A stretch of 64,000 nucleotides of DNA, taken from Aphrophora alni (Eukaryota > Arthropoda > Insecta > Hemiptera > Aphrophoridae). Position 1 is the first letter of the stretch, and every line of letters starts with the position of its first letter. The stretch is from the NCBI GenBank assembly GCA_963513935.1, contig OY740768.1, positions 2,304,835 through 2,368,834 of the forward strand, given 5' to 3'. The position numbers and the translations under genes are program-made. Of this stretch, positions 12,480-27,681 are shown piece by piece. Below the pieces are notes generated by a model, which searched no databases, was not told the origin of the DNA, and saw only the letters and a list, made by a program, of their open reading frames with translations.

Positions 12480-15400
12480 TTTTGTGACGGTGTCGCTCGG
12501 ATCGGATAGTTAAGGAAACCTACTCGAGTTTGATTATAGCTGACGGAAACTTGTTTCCTAGATATATGGAGCAGACCACCATACAACAGGAGAACTGAGA
12601 TGTCCACACAGGCAGGCAGACGTGGTATGTAATGGTTGTGTCGTGTTAATTTTGGTTTCTATATTTTATTTGAAATTACATTATGGCTCTTTAATTAATT
12701 GGGAATATGGCATTCAGGGTTTTACTGGAGGCCCGATCCCCAATTTGGATGGTTATTTCTTAATTTAAATGAGAAGAGTTGAGAAGGGGGAATGCCTAAC
12801 TTCAGCTCATGTTTTAATTAGTGACAGTTTTCTGTGAATGAATATTTAGTAATTAGTTTAAATTCGGTAATATATTATTAATTAGATACTCTATTCAAAG
12901 ATGGGTACCCTGTGGTGCATTAGAAAACCTGGAGTGTTTTAAACTTCGAAATGGTTATGGGCCAAAAGCAGTATCACATTCCAAAATGTAGACCTTAGCC
13001 TAGGGTTAAAATATAACGTTAACGTTACAAATTGGAAGCGGACATTACAATTTAAGATGATTTCATACTAAATAATTTTTTAAGTATAGCATGGATCAGA
13101 AACATTTCAAAGTGTTACAAATTTTCAGTCGTAGAACCAAAAGTAAGCACCTAAGTTGATAAATTCATACTTTACTAATTGACTTTTTTGTGTGTACTTA
13201 TTTTTAACATTATACCCACCCTTTATATTAATGATAAGAGTGGAGTAGGTAGGTAACGAACAGAATACTCAATGCCATAAATCAGGTTCGAACCACAGTA
13301 TACTGTACCAAAACAGTTCATTAGTCAGAACTGTGTTTACTTTGCCAATTGAAAAACTGGAATTTTTGGAATATGGTAAAAATATTTTTTGTTTGGTACC
13401 TTTAATTGATTAAAAATATATCAATGGGTACAGTAAGTAGCGGTTAGCTTTACAGTATTAGCGCTCTGTGTGAAGACATCAACTAGTCACCAGAAGCATG
13501 GACATTCATATAACCAAAACAAACTACTAATAAGAACTTATAAAAGTACAGAAACATGAGAACACGAGTCAATGTTTTTGTTTCTAGTTATTGGTGGACT
13601 GTTTGGATGGCTATTGGCATGACTGTCAACCATGTTATTGTTTGACTGTAATAACTATTCCTACACTCGTTACCTTCACAGTGGAAGTGCAAAGCAAGTG
13701 CATCAACAAAACTAGCCAACATATTAATTATCACACACAAAAAAAATTAATTTTGAAAACAGACTCAAAGTCCTCAAAACAAAGCATGTTCTTACTTATG
13801 GTATAGTTTATTTAGATATATGCCAGTAATATTAACAATTCATCATTATCTATTAACTTTAAAAATAAATCTTTCAACTGTAATAATTAAACTGATCAAA
13901 CAATTTTCCTGATTGAAAGCCTGGTTTTGGAAATACAGTTGAAATTTTTGTAATTTTAAAACCAGTTTGGAAGTCTGTATCTCAATTACAATTGCATATT
14001 GGAAAAGTGGTAATAAACACTTTTTTAAATTAAATTTTCTTTAGATACATAAATAAAGACAGATTTAAAATTTATCCTACTTAAGGTACCCCACAAATCA
14101 AATTTTCCTACCCTCATTCCTTCAAAGTTATTAAAGCATCCTTCATTTAGTTTTTTTTTTTGAATGCCCTGTATATTTACCATTGTTATGGAATTCTATC
14201 GATTGTCCGAAATGATTGTAATTATTATTTTGTAAAGAATTTATAACGTAAATTCTCTTTTTTTATCTTTCATCTTCTGTAATTTATAATATATTATTTT
14301 TTATAAATTAATTCACATAGCATGATCGAATAAATGAAATGGCTTAATAACGTTCATGAGAAAGGTGATATTAAAATTTTCTATTTATACTCAACATGTT
14401 TATTTTATGCTTGGATGGAGAAGCAGGATAGCATATCACCATCAACTAAGCCTAAATCTGGATAATCTTTAACAGTCCATAATAGTTAATTTAGGAAATA
14501 TTGACTTTCTAAAGACATAACTTTTATTCTTACAAGTCATAAAACCTACGAGGGCCAAAGCAGAACATCTTAAATTTAAAGAAAGTTTGAGCGACATCTA
14601 AAATTACAGATTAAAAACTTATCTTTCATTTGGGATTTCCAGACTCTGATAAAAACAATGTAAGATCATCTATAGGCGAAGAGCTGTGAAAGATATAACA
14701 ATACAGCATCACTGGATTGTAAGAACCCTGTTTCCTGCCAAAGGTCTTTTATACGAATGGACACCATAGCGAGTTGGGTTCTATGCTACCCTCAGGTCAA
14801 CCTTCCTAATCCAGCAAACTCAAAACAAACCTTAGACAAATTTAACTGTATGAAGGATCTAGCGATAGCTCAACATTTCCTAAGCACACCCAGATGTTGT
14901 TTTACTTGTAAGGATGATAGTGTTGAGAGTCACAAGGTAAACTGTGAGCTGTTCAATTGGTAGAGTAAAATCTGCTCTCTCGCATAACACTATGAACGCA
15001 GGAAAGAAAGAATTACTTTCAGAAATGCTAATTGTCAGGAAGAATGATGACGGATAACTGCAGATGAACATTGAGAATAAACAAGAGTTTCCATTTATAT
15101 AACACATAATCAAAACTTGCTATCAAGTGATAAACCTAGAAAATTATGATAGGTAGTACGATGGTGAGAAAAAAAAAAAGATTTCTAAATATATGAATTA
15201 GTAAACATAAAAAACATCCGCTAAACCCTAATAGATATCAGAACATCAGAAATTCAATTGGGAAGAGGCAACAATAAAATACACCGGGAAAAAACTTATA
15301 TAGACAAAAAATAATTGAAGCCTCATATATATAAAGCTCTCAGACAATCTTATCAGCCAAACCGGTGAATGAAATTAAGGCCAATAAGTCAATATTAACT

Positions 15401-18400
15401 GAAAATAAAACCTTTATAAGCGATTAAACCTTCATAAGGAGTGATGGCAAGGTCATGCGTTAAACTTTTGAGAGGGAACAAAAGGTTATTTACCACTCCG
15501 TTGTCATACAACCCCTGTTTGCTAGTTAACCAGTGATGGTGTTTACCCTCCTTTGTGTTCTGACTTGTAGTTTTCTTCATCACGTTTGTATTTAGTCTTA
15601 GTTATTTTGACCAATCAGGCCTAGTTCAGGCTCGGATTTCTTCCTTGGACTACTGGTTTTATTTTCCAACATATTACTAGGCAACCTTGGAATTTTTCAT
15701 TTTCCCCATAGTCTAGGTTTATGACTTGATAACGGAAGTTGGTTGTACATTAGTTTTTATATAAACAAACGACCCCTTAAACCATATCAATAATATGAAC
15801 AATATATCACTATAAAACTATGCAGAATTACCTTTATGAGAGGGTATTCCTATCACTTTTATACTGTTGAGAGATTGGTCTTCCCAGACAGTTAAGTTAT
15901 TAAAGGATCTTTGATAAAATATTTCTGTAAAGAAACTTTGCACTAATTTGACCACTTATAAATCGATGATCAGATAGGAGAGAGATATGGTTATTTGAAA
16001 GTCCAGGTCTCATACATAGGCCTAACAGTTCATATGAGATTCCACTGTAGAGCACGTTCAACTATTATGTTTGTCATACTTTCTATATCACTCTACACAA
16101 CTTATCCTGAAGATAAACCTGCTCTCAGTACTACTATTATTTCATAATTGTTAAATCGTGGACCTGTTGTCCTTATATTTGCGTAATTGTGGTTGAGCTT
16201 TCAAGTAGCACTTTACCTATTTTCAGAACCACTACTTCTCCCATCCAAGATGGTGATAACCTAAGGATAACAAATGTTCAACTTTAACCGGAACATAGTT
16301 CTGAAACTGGTTCATTCCATGATTTTTTTAATTAAACCTGTGAAATGAGTTGTCACTCAATGATTCTTTTTCATTTAAAACCGCCCTTTTATGATTTAAA
16401 AGGATAACAGACAGTTCTCATACAAATAACAAACAAAATTCTACCAAATACATTCCTTGAAATTTCAGAAAACCCAAATTAAACCATTCTACAAGTTTTC
16501 GACCACCAGAAAAGCTTTTCAGTTGTTTGTATTTAAGCAATCAGTGCACTTACAGCATTACTTAAGCATATTTTCAACGTTAATGACAAATACGAAATTT
16601 TAACAACATTTAAAATTCAACCTAGTGCACACATAAATACAACAATGCACAATTAAACTGTGATAATTTGTTTAAAAAAAAAAAATTAATATTAATACAA
16701 TAATGATGGTAGGTGAAAAACAATTTTTTGGTATCTCTTTATGATCATATTAACATCAGATAATCAAATTTTTTAAAGTCTATTTACTTCATACTCTATA
16801 TTCAAATCTCTATTACATTATACTGATGTTAGCTCAATTTATTCAAGAGACTCCTCATAATCAGATGCAAATATTGTAAAATATTTGCAACCTAACCTGA
16901 CATTTTGCAAATTTTACAAAATGTTTTAAAACATCCTCTTACAAAAAATTCTATAAGTTTAAAAGATATCTCCTATATAAAGACAAATTATAATACAAAC
17001 ATAACTGTAATTTTTTAAACTTTTAAAATAAAATAAAAATATGTTAAAACAAACACACATTGTAATAAATTAAAAATATCGAGTACCAGACTCAACTATA
17101 AATTTTGCCATCCAAAATCAGTACGATTGAAAATACTCTATATTATCGTATACTTATTTTGTTCCTTAAATTTTCTCTTTCCAAACTCTGTTAAAAATAA
17201 ATTTCATGCTGCATATGTTATCTTCAAATGCCGTTGTCACTCAATTTCAAGTAAGATACAACATATTGTAAATTTTCCTTAAAATACATTTCAAGAAGTT
17301 AAAGTACGTATGCGGTATACCTCTTATTAAATCTAAGCTGGTTTGGAGTATGCTTGCATCAAATCCATAAAGTTCACTTCTTCCATATAAGGTAGATCTA
17401 CGTTGTTGATAATATCCATATAATCTATGTCCCCCACCCCGACGCAACTATGAACAGACACAACTAAGTCAAAATTCATTCAAAAAACACACAATTTCTT
17501 TCTTGCTATTGACATTTGTTGTGTCTGTGTATAGTTGTGATAAAGAGAACATGCCGATTGTTAGCCTTTTTTTTACAAATAAACATCAATCGGATTGTAA
17601 TGCTTTTCACAACACATAGTACGTGAGTAGGGATGGGGGGGGGGGGGAAGAAAACTGTTGAATGAACCCCATAGAAACTATAAAACTAAAAAAAAGTAGG
17701 TTCCAATATTTTAATTTTCATACAGTATAAAACACATTTATGCTATATTGTTAAAAAAAAAGTTCCTGTAACTGAAAATGGCTATATTTTACTGAGTTTA
17801 ATTCTTTAAACTTTGTTTTGTGTTGAGGAAGAGAGGAGTGGTAAAATGGACACAACAAATTTCAATAACAAGACCGATTGATAACTAATACTATATTGTA
17901 TAGAAATTAAGTACAGTACATTCTACAAACTAAATACATTTGATTGCACATAAATTTTATGAAAATTTTTTAACAAAGCTACACATTATAAACAATCATA
18001 CACATTTAATTAGTCTAACATTAAATGGACTTTTTTTAAAGTATTTTTTCAAACTTAAGAATAAACTAAAACAATATAAATTTTATTAGGATTCTTTATA
18101 ATAAAAAAAAACTTTTCGTAGTTCAAAATAATTGTTGAACGTTACTTTATTAAAAACAGGAAATGCTGTATATAAAATTTAAGTGCTTAATAGTTTAAGG
18201 CAAGATTATTGAGCATTGTGTACATATTATATATTGTGCCCTTATAGTTTTTACAGCCTCATTATTTCAAATTTGTGTATTTATATGAGTTTGTCTTCAA
18301 TTATATTATTTTTAATCTTCTTTTGCTATTTAATCAATATAGTGTTGTGTGAATGTTTCTAATTTTAATAACTGGACAAATTTCTGATTATGAATTTTGG

Positions 18401-18589
18401 TTTTTTTATTGATAAAAATAAATCCTGGGTACAACAGCCTATTTGTAGCCTGCTACACAGCTTTTTAAATCACCTGATGGAATCAGTAAATCAAATTACC
18501 ATTGTTGTAATTCTAGCTTTCGTAACCAAGATTCGCTACCAATGTAACTCCCCATTTTTACCTCATAATGTTGGATGAACACTGTAATG
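12480..18589. other. No confirmed gene; one coding-like patch at 12480-12640
   Basis: The patch at 12480-12640 is GC-richer and holds ATG TCC ACA CAG GCA GGC followed by AGACGTG|GTATGT, which could be a first exon on the plus strand. The rest is AT-rich, with a short palindrome at 16868-16890 and a G-run at 17634-17648. Confidence 0.4.
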
Positions 18590-18675
18590 TTTTAGCCTCC
18601 GTGAGAATTAAACTCGAAGCCTCTTGTACACAAACAAGAGCTCCAGTCATTAGACAACCCACTCGCATTAGAATG
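18590..18675 (-). mobile_element. tRNA-derived SINE head
   Basis: The minus strand reads TTGTCTAATGACTGGAGCTC, TTGTTTGTGTACAAGAGGCT and TCGAGTTTAATTCTCACGG. This has tRNA-like A and B boxes (TGACTGGAGC, GAGTTTAATTC) at tRNA spacing. Only the head is clear. Confidence 0.5.
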
Positions 18676-21600
18676 GATAATGATAATTAATTTAATATAA
18701 AAGGTTAATTTAACTTCTTTTCCTCGAAGGAGTAACTCTTGTGTTATAAACTAAATCCACGCTAAACAATTACAGATTAACTTTGTTTCGTCTTCATCTC
18801 GTAAAAAGACAAATATGGAGGGAGATAATGTTAGTTCCTTCCTTCAAAATACACACATTGTGTTATCTTGAAATCATGATAATATATTTCTTTTATCCAT
18901 ACTGTTAAAAGCATTCGGTCTTCATAAAACATGTTATAGTTGTTTCATGAAGAAATTATTAAAACGGTTGCAGTAAATTATTCAGCACAGAGACAATTTA
19001 ACCCCAGCTGTTGGCAACACTATCTATCAGCTGTTTAAGTTGTTAAATACTTTTAAATTTTGCATACTGGTAGTGAATTAAATAGTGTTTTAAACAAATT
19101 ATGTATACGTCATATTTATTATAATACTTTTCTTATCAACAAAGATAACATAACTTTTTTTGTGTTTTGTATTTTGAGTTTTGAAACACATTTTGTATAC
19201 AGTATTTGATAATGCAATTTTAATCGTGAAATAGTTTTGCGAAAACTGGATACGCAAGACTAAGTAAGGAATAGAACTATTATTATTATTGAATATATAT
19301 TAATCCCAGTTAACAAATTCTGAGGAAACTTATAAAATTGCAAATTTCAATGATTTTATAAAAAGTTGTGAAAAATCAGTAAAGAATGTTGACCATTAAA
19401 AGTAGAATTACAATACAAATGGGCTAAAATTTAATACTCACCATTACGAGTATATTTACTCCTATCCATTGTACTAAAAATTTCATTTCTTTTACGATGA
19501 TTATTTCTTTTCTTTTCATGACGATTTTTTAATTAATGAAGAAAAATAGATTTTGATTTATTTTAAACACAATAAAACTTAAATTTTGTTAACTTCCTAG
19601 GAAGCCTATCCTGTCAAAATTATATTCAATTGGGCAGACATTATTTTGAAAATGGCTCTAAACATGAGCTAAAAACATTTAGAACCTGTACAAACAAAAT
19701 ATAGAAATTTCTTTATAATCATCGTAATATATTTGTAATGTTACAACTCTATATGATTTTTGAGCAATGAATTATTTCAATTGGTTGAGATTTAATAATA
19801 AATACAATTATCGTTTACATCTGAAATTTGTCAAACAAACTATATATTAGTGTTGTAATCATTAAAAAAATGTTAAACGGAACTCTATTTTATATTATAA
19901 ATGTTGAAAACATTATGTACAAATACAAAAGGACAGAATTTGTAAGGCTAGTTATGCCAGTTCATAAAATCTTACTACACAAATCTTTATTTGCTGATAT
20001 TTTGTTGTGTATATATATTTCTGTATATATTTTGAAGATTAAAATCTGTGAATGATTTAAATTACATTTTAAAACTGGTACAAAATAAAAATAAAAACGA
20101 CAAATAAAAAAAAAAAAATTCTACCTCAAAAATAATAAATATATTTACAATACGTACAACTTCATATAAATAAACAAATTTGAGCACTAACTTATAACCT
20201 ATGAATAAGGCATATTATAAACCCTGTTTTTATATATTTTTTAGTGATAGTTCAAAAACATTATGATAAGAAATAAGTCATACGGATATGTTAATTCAAG
20301 TAAAGAACTCTTTGGGATATTTTCAATTAGCACCATATAAACAACCTTAAAATTGTAATCCAATATTATTCCTTCTTGATCATTTTAATTAAATATATTT
20401 TAAAACTATGTAACAATATCGTACCAAATATCAGGCATTATATTTATATATATCTTATAAAATTAACAATTTAATTCATATATATTTCATTAAATCAAGA
20501 AATAAATTATGGAAGTGGTGGTGTGGTTAGTTTTGATAATCTATAGGCATGAAATTAATTTAATTCCTTGCTTGGGAATATGATTAAATACAGATTAAAT
20601 TATTGAATTTAAATATGATGTTTAATGAATGTATGTTAACAGTTTCTCAAAGTTACAATGTTCAAAAAGTTTAATGTTAAAATATTACAAGAACGATTGA
20701 CGTTAGCAAAATCAAATCAAAGTGGATTTACAGAGGGTTATAAAGACTTACTTTTTACATTTTACAATTCCTGTCCACTATATTTGAAAACTCCTAAATT
20801 ATATTCTACTTATTAAACATTTTCAACGACAATTTTTAAATCACCATTTTCGGATGTTTAGCACAAGCTTTATTAGTTCGGTTGAAACTTTATTTTCAGC
20901 TTGAAGAAATGAAGATGGTGACATTGTTACTGATATGTCATTTTGTAAAAATAGTGTTTATTATGCAATTCATTTTAGAAATTATGAATAATAGTAATTC
21001 TATCTATTAATTTCAGGGCGAGTTTGTTTATTCTTTCATATTTTATGAAAATAAGTTCACTTCCGAGTTTAAATATGTTCATTTTTAACAATTTTGAGGA
21101 CAAAATTATCTGAAAGAAATATATATTTTTGAAGAATTTACAAGAATAAAATTATTAAAAAAACATTTCCCCCCCCCCCCTTTATTTAGGGAAATTTTTC
21201 TATGCCAATATTTATTTGTTTACTCAATAAAGTACAGTAAATCTTGAGATTGACTTGTGAGATAATATTAGATAAAAGATTCGAACACCAGATCTCACAA
21301 ATATTATGTTTACTCAATCAAACGTGTATTGATTATGGTGAGTTCTGGTGTTTTTTTATCTATACTTTTGGCACATTCTGTACATATTGAGTATTACAAA
21401 ATATTTAATATTATACTGAACTAAATACATGATGGAAATTATTAATTGAAATACTAATTTGTTTTACAATTAAAAAATACTAACTTTACAATTGATTTGT
21501 ATTCCTACAAATTTCAAATTTCAAAAAAAAAATAATAATAAAAATAAATAATTTTGTTAATTTAAAGAATTCAAAAACTTTAATGATTTTAAAATAAAAA

Positions 21601-22199
21601 TAAACATAAGTTTGTAGTACACTACCATCAGTTATAAAAATTAATGTGCAATGGATTTTAACATACACTATAGAAAAATTGATTTACTGGTAAAATAAAA
21701 TTTTACACTTACAAATAAAACGTCATGGCACAAATTTTGATTATTATTAACATTTAAAATAATTAAGGCGAAATACTTAACCTATTATTGTAGGGTTTTA
21801 AATGCGAAATTATATTAAAAAAATAATTGGACGTTAATCTCACAAAAACCTGAGTATAAAATAACAAATTAATCAAAATTCTTTTAATTGGTGAATATAA
21901 ATGCTGCTTTAAAGAGGAAAAATAATATTTCTGTAAAACAATTTTACAGTTAAATTATTCTCCTCATATTTATAAACTAATATTTAATGTAGAATTTAAT
22001 AATAAATGAAACAAGATTAACAAAAATAAATTGTAGAAAAACGTATTGGAAACTCGAACTTGTGCACGGAAGCACACTGAAATGTAATCATTATTAAAGA
22101 AAATATATTTTTCTTATTTGACATAAATATTTACTAGTGGCAAAAGTTAATTTAACTTTTTGCTACCTATATCCGGATCCACAATTTTCTATGTGATAT
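18676..22199. other. No gene seen
   Basis: AT-rich sequence with a run of twelve C at 21169-21180. No recognisable coding or mobile-element motif. Confidence 0.55.
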
Positions 22200-22463
22200 T
22201 TGGCACAAAGGTTTGGATGTGATCTATGGATCTTGACACGTGTGAAGAGCCTAGACGAGTTTTTAATTAGGTAACGTGTGGTCAACACTTTGAGTTCTTG
22301 TCAATATAATTCTAAGCTCTGCAATTTAAATTAGCAACCAATTTTAGCTCTTCACTATTTCTCATGATGCTGAGTTAACAGCGTAATCTTTGAGCCGCAC
22401 AGGAATTGAATCTAGAACATCTTGCCCACAAGCAAGAGAGCTAGCCACTAGATCAACTGAGGA
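22200..22463 (-). mobile_element. tRNA-derived SINE copy, head plus body
   Basis: The head on the minus strand reads TGATCTAGTGGCTAGCTCTC, TTGCTTGTGGGCAAG, TAGATTCAATTCCTGTGCGG. The body includes TGACCACACGTTACCTAATT and a CTCTTCACACG segment, equivalent to ACCACACATTACCCGAATAA in the plus copy at 34706-34990. It is one of the best preserved copies in the window. Confidence 0.75.
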
Positions 22464-23312
22464 ATCAAGAGTTTAACATTGCTTTTCATATTTCACAAAA
22501 ATTTGAAAAAAATATATTTTATTTTTGTTCTTAAAGAGAGCTATTTGTTTTCTTAAGGACCACAAAACAAACATCACAGATTTAGAAAAATTCAAAAAGA
22601 GTTTAGAATTATTTTAACGGGCCAATTGGGCCACTGGTTGGTAGAGTGGTTACCACGGAGGACAAATAATATAGACGAGTCATTCCAAAATAGATTTGAT
22701 TTGGGTTGCAGAGCAGAGAGGTTACTCGTAACTTTTCAACTTGCCCAAAAAATTGTAAAAAACACTAGTTTAGAATTGAGGAGTTTCAAAACTGACATTT
22801 CCAGTCAAAATTAATTTTTGTAAACCTAAGTGAGAAGATATAAAAATAAACTAGGACAAAATAAGTCCAGATATATCAACTATATGTATTATATTCAACA
22901 AATATAAAAAGTAAATATTTTGAGTGGCAATTAGGCACTCGTCCTAAACATAAAAAAAAAAAAAAAAAAATTTAAATATAACTAAACAGCGATAACTTTA
23001 TCAATTATATTTCATTTAATTCTGTATAAACTACAATATAATATAAAATACTATGTATATAAACATATACATAATACTACGATTTGAACGTCAACAATTC
23101 ATACACATTTTTAACAATTCAAACACTGAAAACAGCAATAAATATATTTTGTTAACATGAATGATTCTAAAAACTTTTTTTTAACCAATGTAACGTACAT
23201 GAATAATTTTTTTTTTCTTCATTCTTGGAATGTCTTCTATTTTTTGGATATAATGAGTCTTTTAAAAGTACAATTATAACATTTACTGTTTTATAATTGA
23301 TGTCTACATTTA

Positions 23313-23930
23313 CAGGGTGATCTAAAAGTCTGGAAATGCTTCAAACTGGTCAGAAAGACTACTTTTTTACAATAGCATAAATTTGTTCAATTTTATTTTA
23401 TTTACTTTATGCTTAATAGACTAAATGATGAGGAAATAATCCCAGGAAAAAAAGGAATCACCGTCAATCTGTTTGAAACCAGCGTAACCTATGACAATTC
23501 ATTAGTCCAAACTGCAACATGCACTTCTTATAAGCATGATCTATGTTACACCGCTCTTCTATCGGAATTTTCATCCTCTATATTGGATTCGATTACAAAA
23601 ATTTTAATATCTCTATTTTTTAAATCAATAGAAAATATAATTTTTTGACTTTTTTTGAAATAACTGTTAGATTTAAAAAACAATTTTCTACCTTTTTTCT
23701 TAGCATTCTAGCTCCAATACAAATGGCGTAGTAATTAAGTTGCCTTTATTCTTAACAAACTGAATGGAATAAAATAATTTTAAAACTTCATTTTACATTG
23801 AATTCAGTAATACAAAATATAGGATTGGAAAAATGTCTACCTCTTAGTGATAGAGAAATTGAGTTTTATGCAAACAAAACTAAACTAACTTGACTTGTTC
23901 AAGCTATTTCCATACTTTTGTCTCACCTTG
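23313..23930. mobile_element. TA-flanked MITE with CAGGGTG termini, 618 bp
   Basis: The left end CAGGGTGATCTAAAAGTCTG and the right end (reverse complement CAAGGTGAGACAAAAGTATG) form inverted repeats extending about 40 bases, through GGAAAT and a CTTnnAAC segment, at roughly 80% identity. Both are bordered by TA. This fits Tc1/mariner-type insertion. A weak 79-codon open stretch inside (23409-23648) shows no recognisable motif. Confidence 0.75.
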
Positions 23931-26589
23931 TATATGCTACTTAACCTATATGTTAAAACAACAATAAAGACAAGCGTAGTATACTTAGGCACATTGAAAG
24001 AACCACCGAGAGAGCTTTATCATTGTGCTCAAACATTTTTTTTTTTTTTTCATAAATAAAAAAATTACTTTGATAATTTTACGACATATAAGAATTAACT
24101 TCAATTAGGCCTACTCTAAGCTGTTAGGGTTGTGCAGCCAATTAAAAAAAAAAAAAAAACTTTCACAGCAAAGTAAAATAAAAATTTATCACATACATGA
24201 ATAATGATTTTTTGGAATGGAGATCTCTTGGTAGAAGTTTGAAATTGAAATGAAACACATCCCGTTTCTCAAAAACTAACGAATACTCATTTCAAATTGC
24301 TCATAATTACAAATTGACAATGTGAAATCATGATTAAGGTGGATTTGTAATATTTTATATGCATCAAAACTTCCGATTGGCCAACTACTTGTATTTATAT
24401 TTGGCACAAAATTTAAATCATATTCTCATTTCTTTATTTATACCATGACCAATTTCATTCTGAAATTGCATTTAAATTTCAGAGGTTTAAATTGTCCATT
24501 ATTAAGATATTATTTTATTCTATATCAAGAAGAATGGTGGGTTCGTATTTTCTGCACATTTTTCAACTAAAATATAAATTACTGCTCGAATATAAGCACT
24601 AGCATTTGTACTTTTCATATCCGCGACTCTGTTAGCCCTATCATACATAAAATGCAATGTTTTTATCTGTCTGTAACATCTGTTGTCACTGAAATGTTAA
24701 ACATTTTTTAAATATGTTCAGAATCTGGATTTCCTATTTTTCATCAGCACAAAATGATTAAAACTCTGGACTATTATGTCAATTGCAAAGAAATTTTCCA
24801 TTCAAATCATGTACTGTGTACCAACTTTGTCACTGACAAAAATATATGTTGTCATTGAAAATTTTTTGCAGATAAATATTGTTATAACTTGGGAATGATG
24901 GAATAAATTTGAATCAAACAAAGACTAAAAGCCGAGAAGATATACTACATAAAAAAAAACAAAAAAAAAAAAAAACAAAAATCAGATCAGCAGTTCTTGA
25001 GTTATAAGCTGAAAAAACAGAGATGTGTTTTATATATGCGAGATTAAGGATAGGGCTGATATACAAATATAACAAGTTAAAAGAGTATAATTAATATAAA
25101 TGAGCTAACTATTTTTACCCCAATCCCCAAAGTAATTTTGAATAATTCAAACCATTCTTTCCTGAGATAAATGTATGACAACAATGACCGGCATAATTCC
25201 GAAAATGGCAAAAAATGTTTATAAGAGCTAAAATGTTTCAAAACTATATGTAGACAACGTAGTATCAAAACTCACAGAATACAATGTTACATAATTGGAA
25301 TATATATATATAATTAAAAATTGTATAATAAATGCCCAATATCGTAAAAGATAGATAAGGTATCCACTGCACAACCCTATTGAAAAATTCAACTCCATCA
25401 TAGTTACAACCAAACATATAGTGACATTAAACCATCTATGTTAAAAAATTCATGCATTTATTGGAAAACAATATTTGAATAGGAACTTAATATATCTATA
25501 AAAAACAAGTTAATTTTTTTTTCTTCAAAATATAAAATGCAAAAATAATATTTGGTTACAAAAACATGGATCTACTATACATTTATAGTTCTACGCACTA
25601 TTGGTTATGAGAGAGTTAATTGACAATGCACAATTGAAATTCAGTTTTATCAAAAATTAAAACTGACGACAATATTTAAAAAAACACAAATATTTTAATT
25701 TAAATGTTTTAAAATCGTGATCGGGAAAAATAGTTAAACATTTTGATTTAAAGTTGAACAAAAAAGAATACATATGGTGTGAAGAAAAAAGCTTAAAAAA
25801 AGTGGAAAAAACAATGTTAAGGCATTCATTTTTTTTTTTTTATTTAAAAAATTCTAATCTGTAAACATTTATCAAAATCCTTGTCATTCACATAACAAAC
25901 TGACCAATTAAATACAGACAAATTTCATTAAAATATTTATCAAGTTTATTGAGCTATATTTCATTTGAAAAATTTTGAGTTCTATATTTTTTAGTTTTCT
26001 TTTTACATTTGTATTTAAAAATTCTAAATCCATTTATATATCAAAATTTAAAAAAATTTAACCAAACGAAACTTATCACTTAATTTTTAGGGTATTTATT
26101 GAAAGAATTGGATATATTATTGAAGTTTTGATAACAACTATTGTTTCATTAAAAGTGTGCCAGGAAAGGCAAAATATTATCTACTTGTGAGCTTGGTCTT
26201 TCGATATTAAATTATTTTTTTTTAAAGGATAGATACAAACTAAATTTTCCTCAAACATTACCAACTCCAAAGAGCATTTTACATGTATTGTTATAAATTG
26301 GATATTTTATAGTGTAGTGAAGAAAACAGAATTGAGTTTGAGAGTTATAATTCTGAGTCTAGACTGTCAGATTGTTAGCTTATTTCATAAATTTATATAG
26401 AAAGCATTTGAATTACAGATTCCGAAATTCATCAACATTACAAGTTACATAACAAACAATCATCACAAATTCTCCACCACAGTCAATTGTCCAATTCAGA
26501 AACAGGAGTGTATATTGTCACCAATATACAAGTGAAAGTATTTAACTACCTCAGCTCTAAATAACAGAAAACAAGAATACAGAAGAAGA
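23931..26589. other. No gene seen; A-rich tracts
   Basis: Several A-runs (24150, 24950-24975, 25820) could be tails of retroposed copies, but no heads were recognised. Confidence 0.5.
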
Positions 26590-27040
26590 TATTAGAATTC
26601 GAATTAGCAAGGGATGAGTTTATCTCCATATTCAATATTTGGCGCTTAAACCAAATAAAAAAAAAAAAAGAATCAAACTGAAAATATTTAAAAGAAACAT
26701 CATATCTATGTTGCTCTATGGATGAGAGTTATGAAAAATAACAAAGGCCATTTTACCACAAGTCCATTAAAGAATTTTTTAAAATTGTATGGCTAAAGAG
26801 GATCAGTAATATTGAATTCTTGAAGAAAGCATATATGAAATGGGTTGAATTTACTATCCTCCAATGAGAGTGGAAGTAGATAGGAGATTATCAAAGGTAG
26901 CACAAGAGAATACTGGATATGAACCCATGAAAATAATAATAAAAAAAAAAAAAACAGAAAGGGAAGATCTGCAAAAACTTGAGAAGCGGTCAATGGATGA
27001 GGGAGTTAATATAATGTGGGAAGACATGGAACATCATTAA
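26590..27040 (+). mobile_element. Decayed LINE fragment, C-terminal reverse-transcriptase region
   Basis: Plus-strand translation in shifting frames gives KIFKRNIISMLLYG, ILEESIYE, then PPMRVEVDRRLSKVAQENTG and EREDLQKLEKRSMDEGVNIM. The same order (VLLYG-C-E-x-W, helix, R-R-x-W-x-G-H, L-x-K, W-R-R-x-V) occurs at the end of RTE/endonuclease-RT type LINE proteins. Several stops and frame changes mark it as dead. Confidence 0.7.
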
Positions 27041-27677
27041 GTTTGATGTACCAAACAGAGTTCGTTTGGTCTATGTTCTGCAAGTATACGAAGAGGATTT
27101 TTAAGATAGAAGTAATTACAATAGTAGAAATATGGGATGATTTACAATTAACTATAAATTATTTATACTTTATAATAGGATTATATTAAAAGATTGGAGA
27201 GGGTGATTTTACTCATGTATAAAACTATGTCTCCGTTAATTTTTTTATTTAGAGCCTATTAAAAAGTTGTAAAAAAATATACATGTTTTTGGAAATACTG
27301 TACTAGGATGTTTGAAATCTGTTTAAATAAATTTTGAATGAATAACAGCAAAAAAGAAAGAATAGAGGTCAAATTGAACTATCTTTTTATATAAGTTCTA
27401 TTTACTAAGCTCAAAAAATGCAAGTAAAAATCATGCAGAAAAATCTAGTCCGATTGAAATTTGTTAAACTACATTTTGTTTGTGAATCAGACTCTGAACC
27501 AAAAAACAATAAAACAAATTGCAGTTATATAACTCAATTTATCAAATGGTTTTAGAGCTGAAAATTGTGTAAATTTTTAACAACTTTTTAGAGCCAATTG
27601 TCTTTTAAATGACAGTATATTTTTAAAAAAGCACCAAATATAAAATCATCTTAAATTATGTTCATATGAAATCTTGT

Positions 27678-27681
<4 letters not shown>

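Noticed and set aside
17620..17650. TAGGGATGGG followed by a G-run, resembling a hAT terminus
   Set aside because: No matching opposite end or 8-bp duplication was found.
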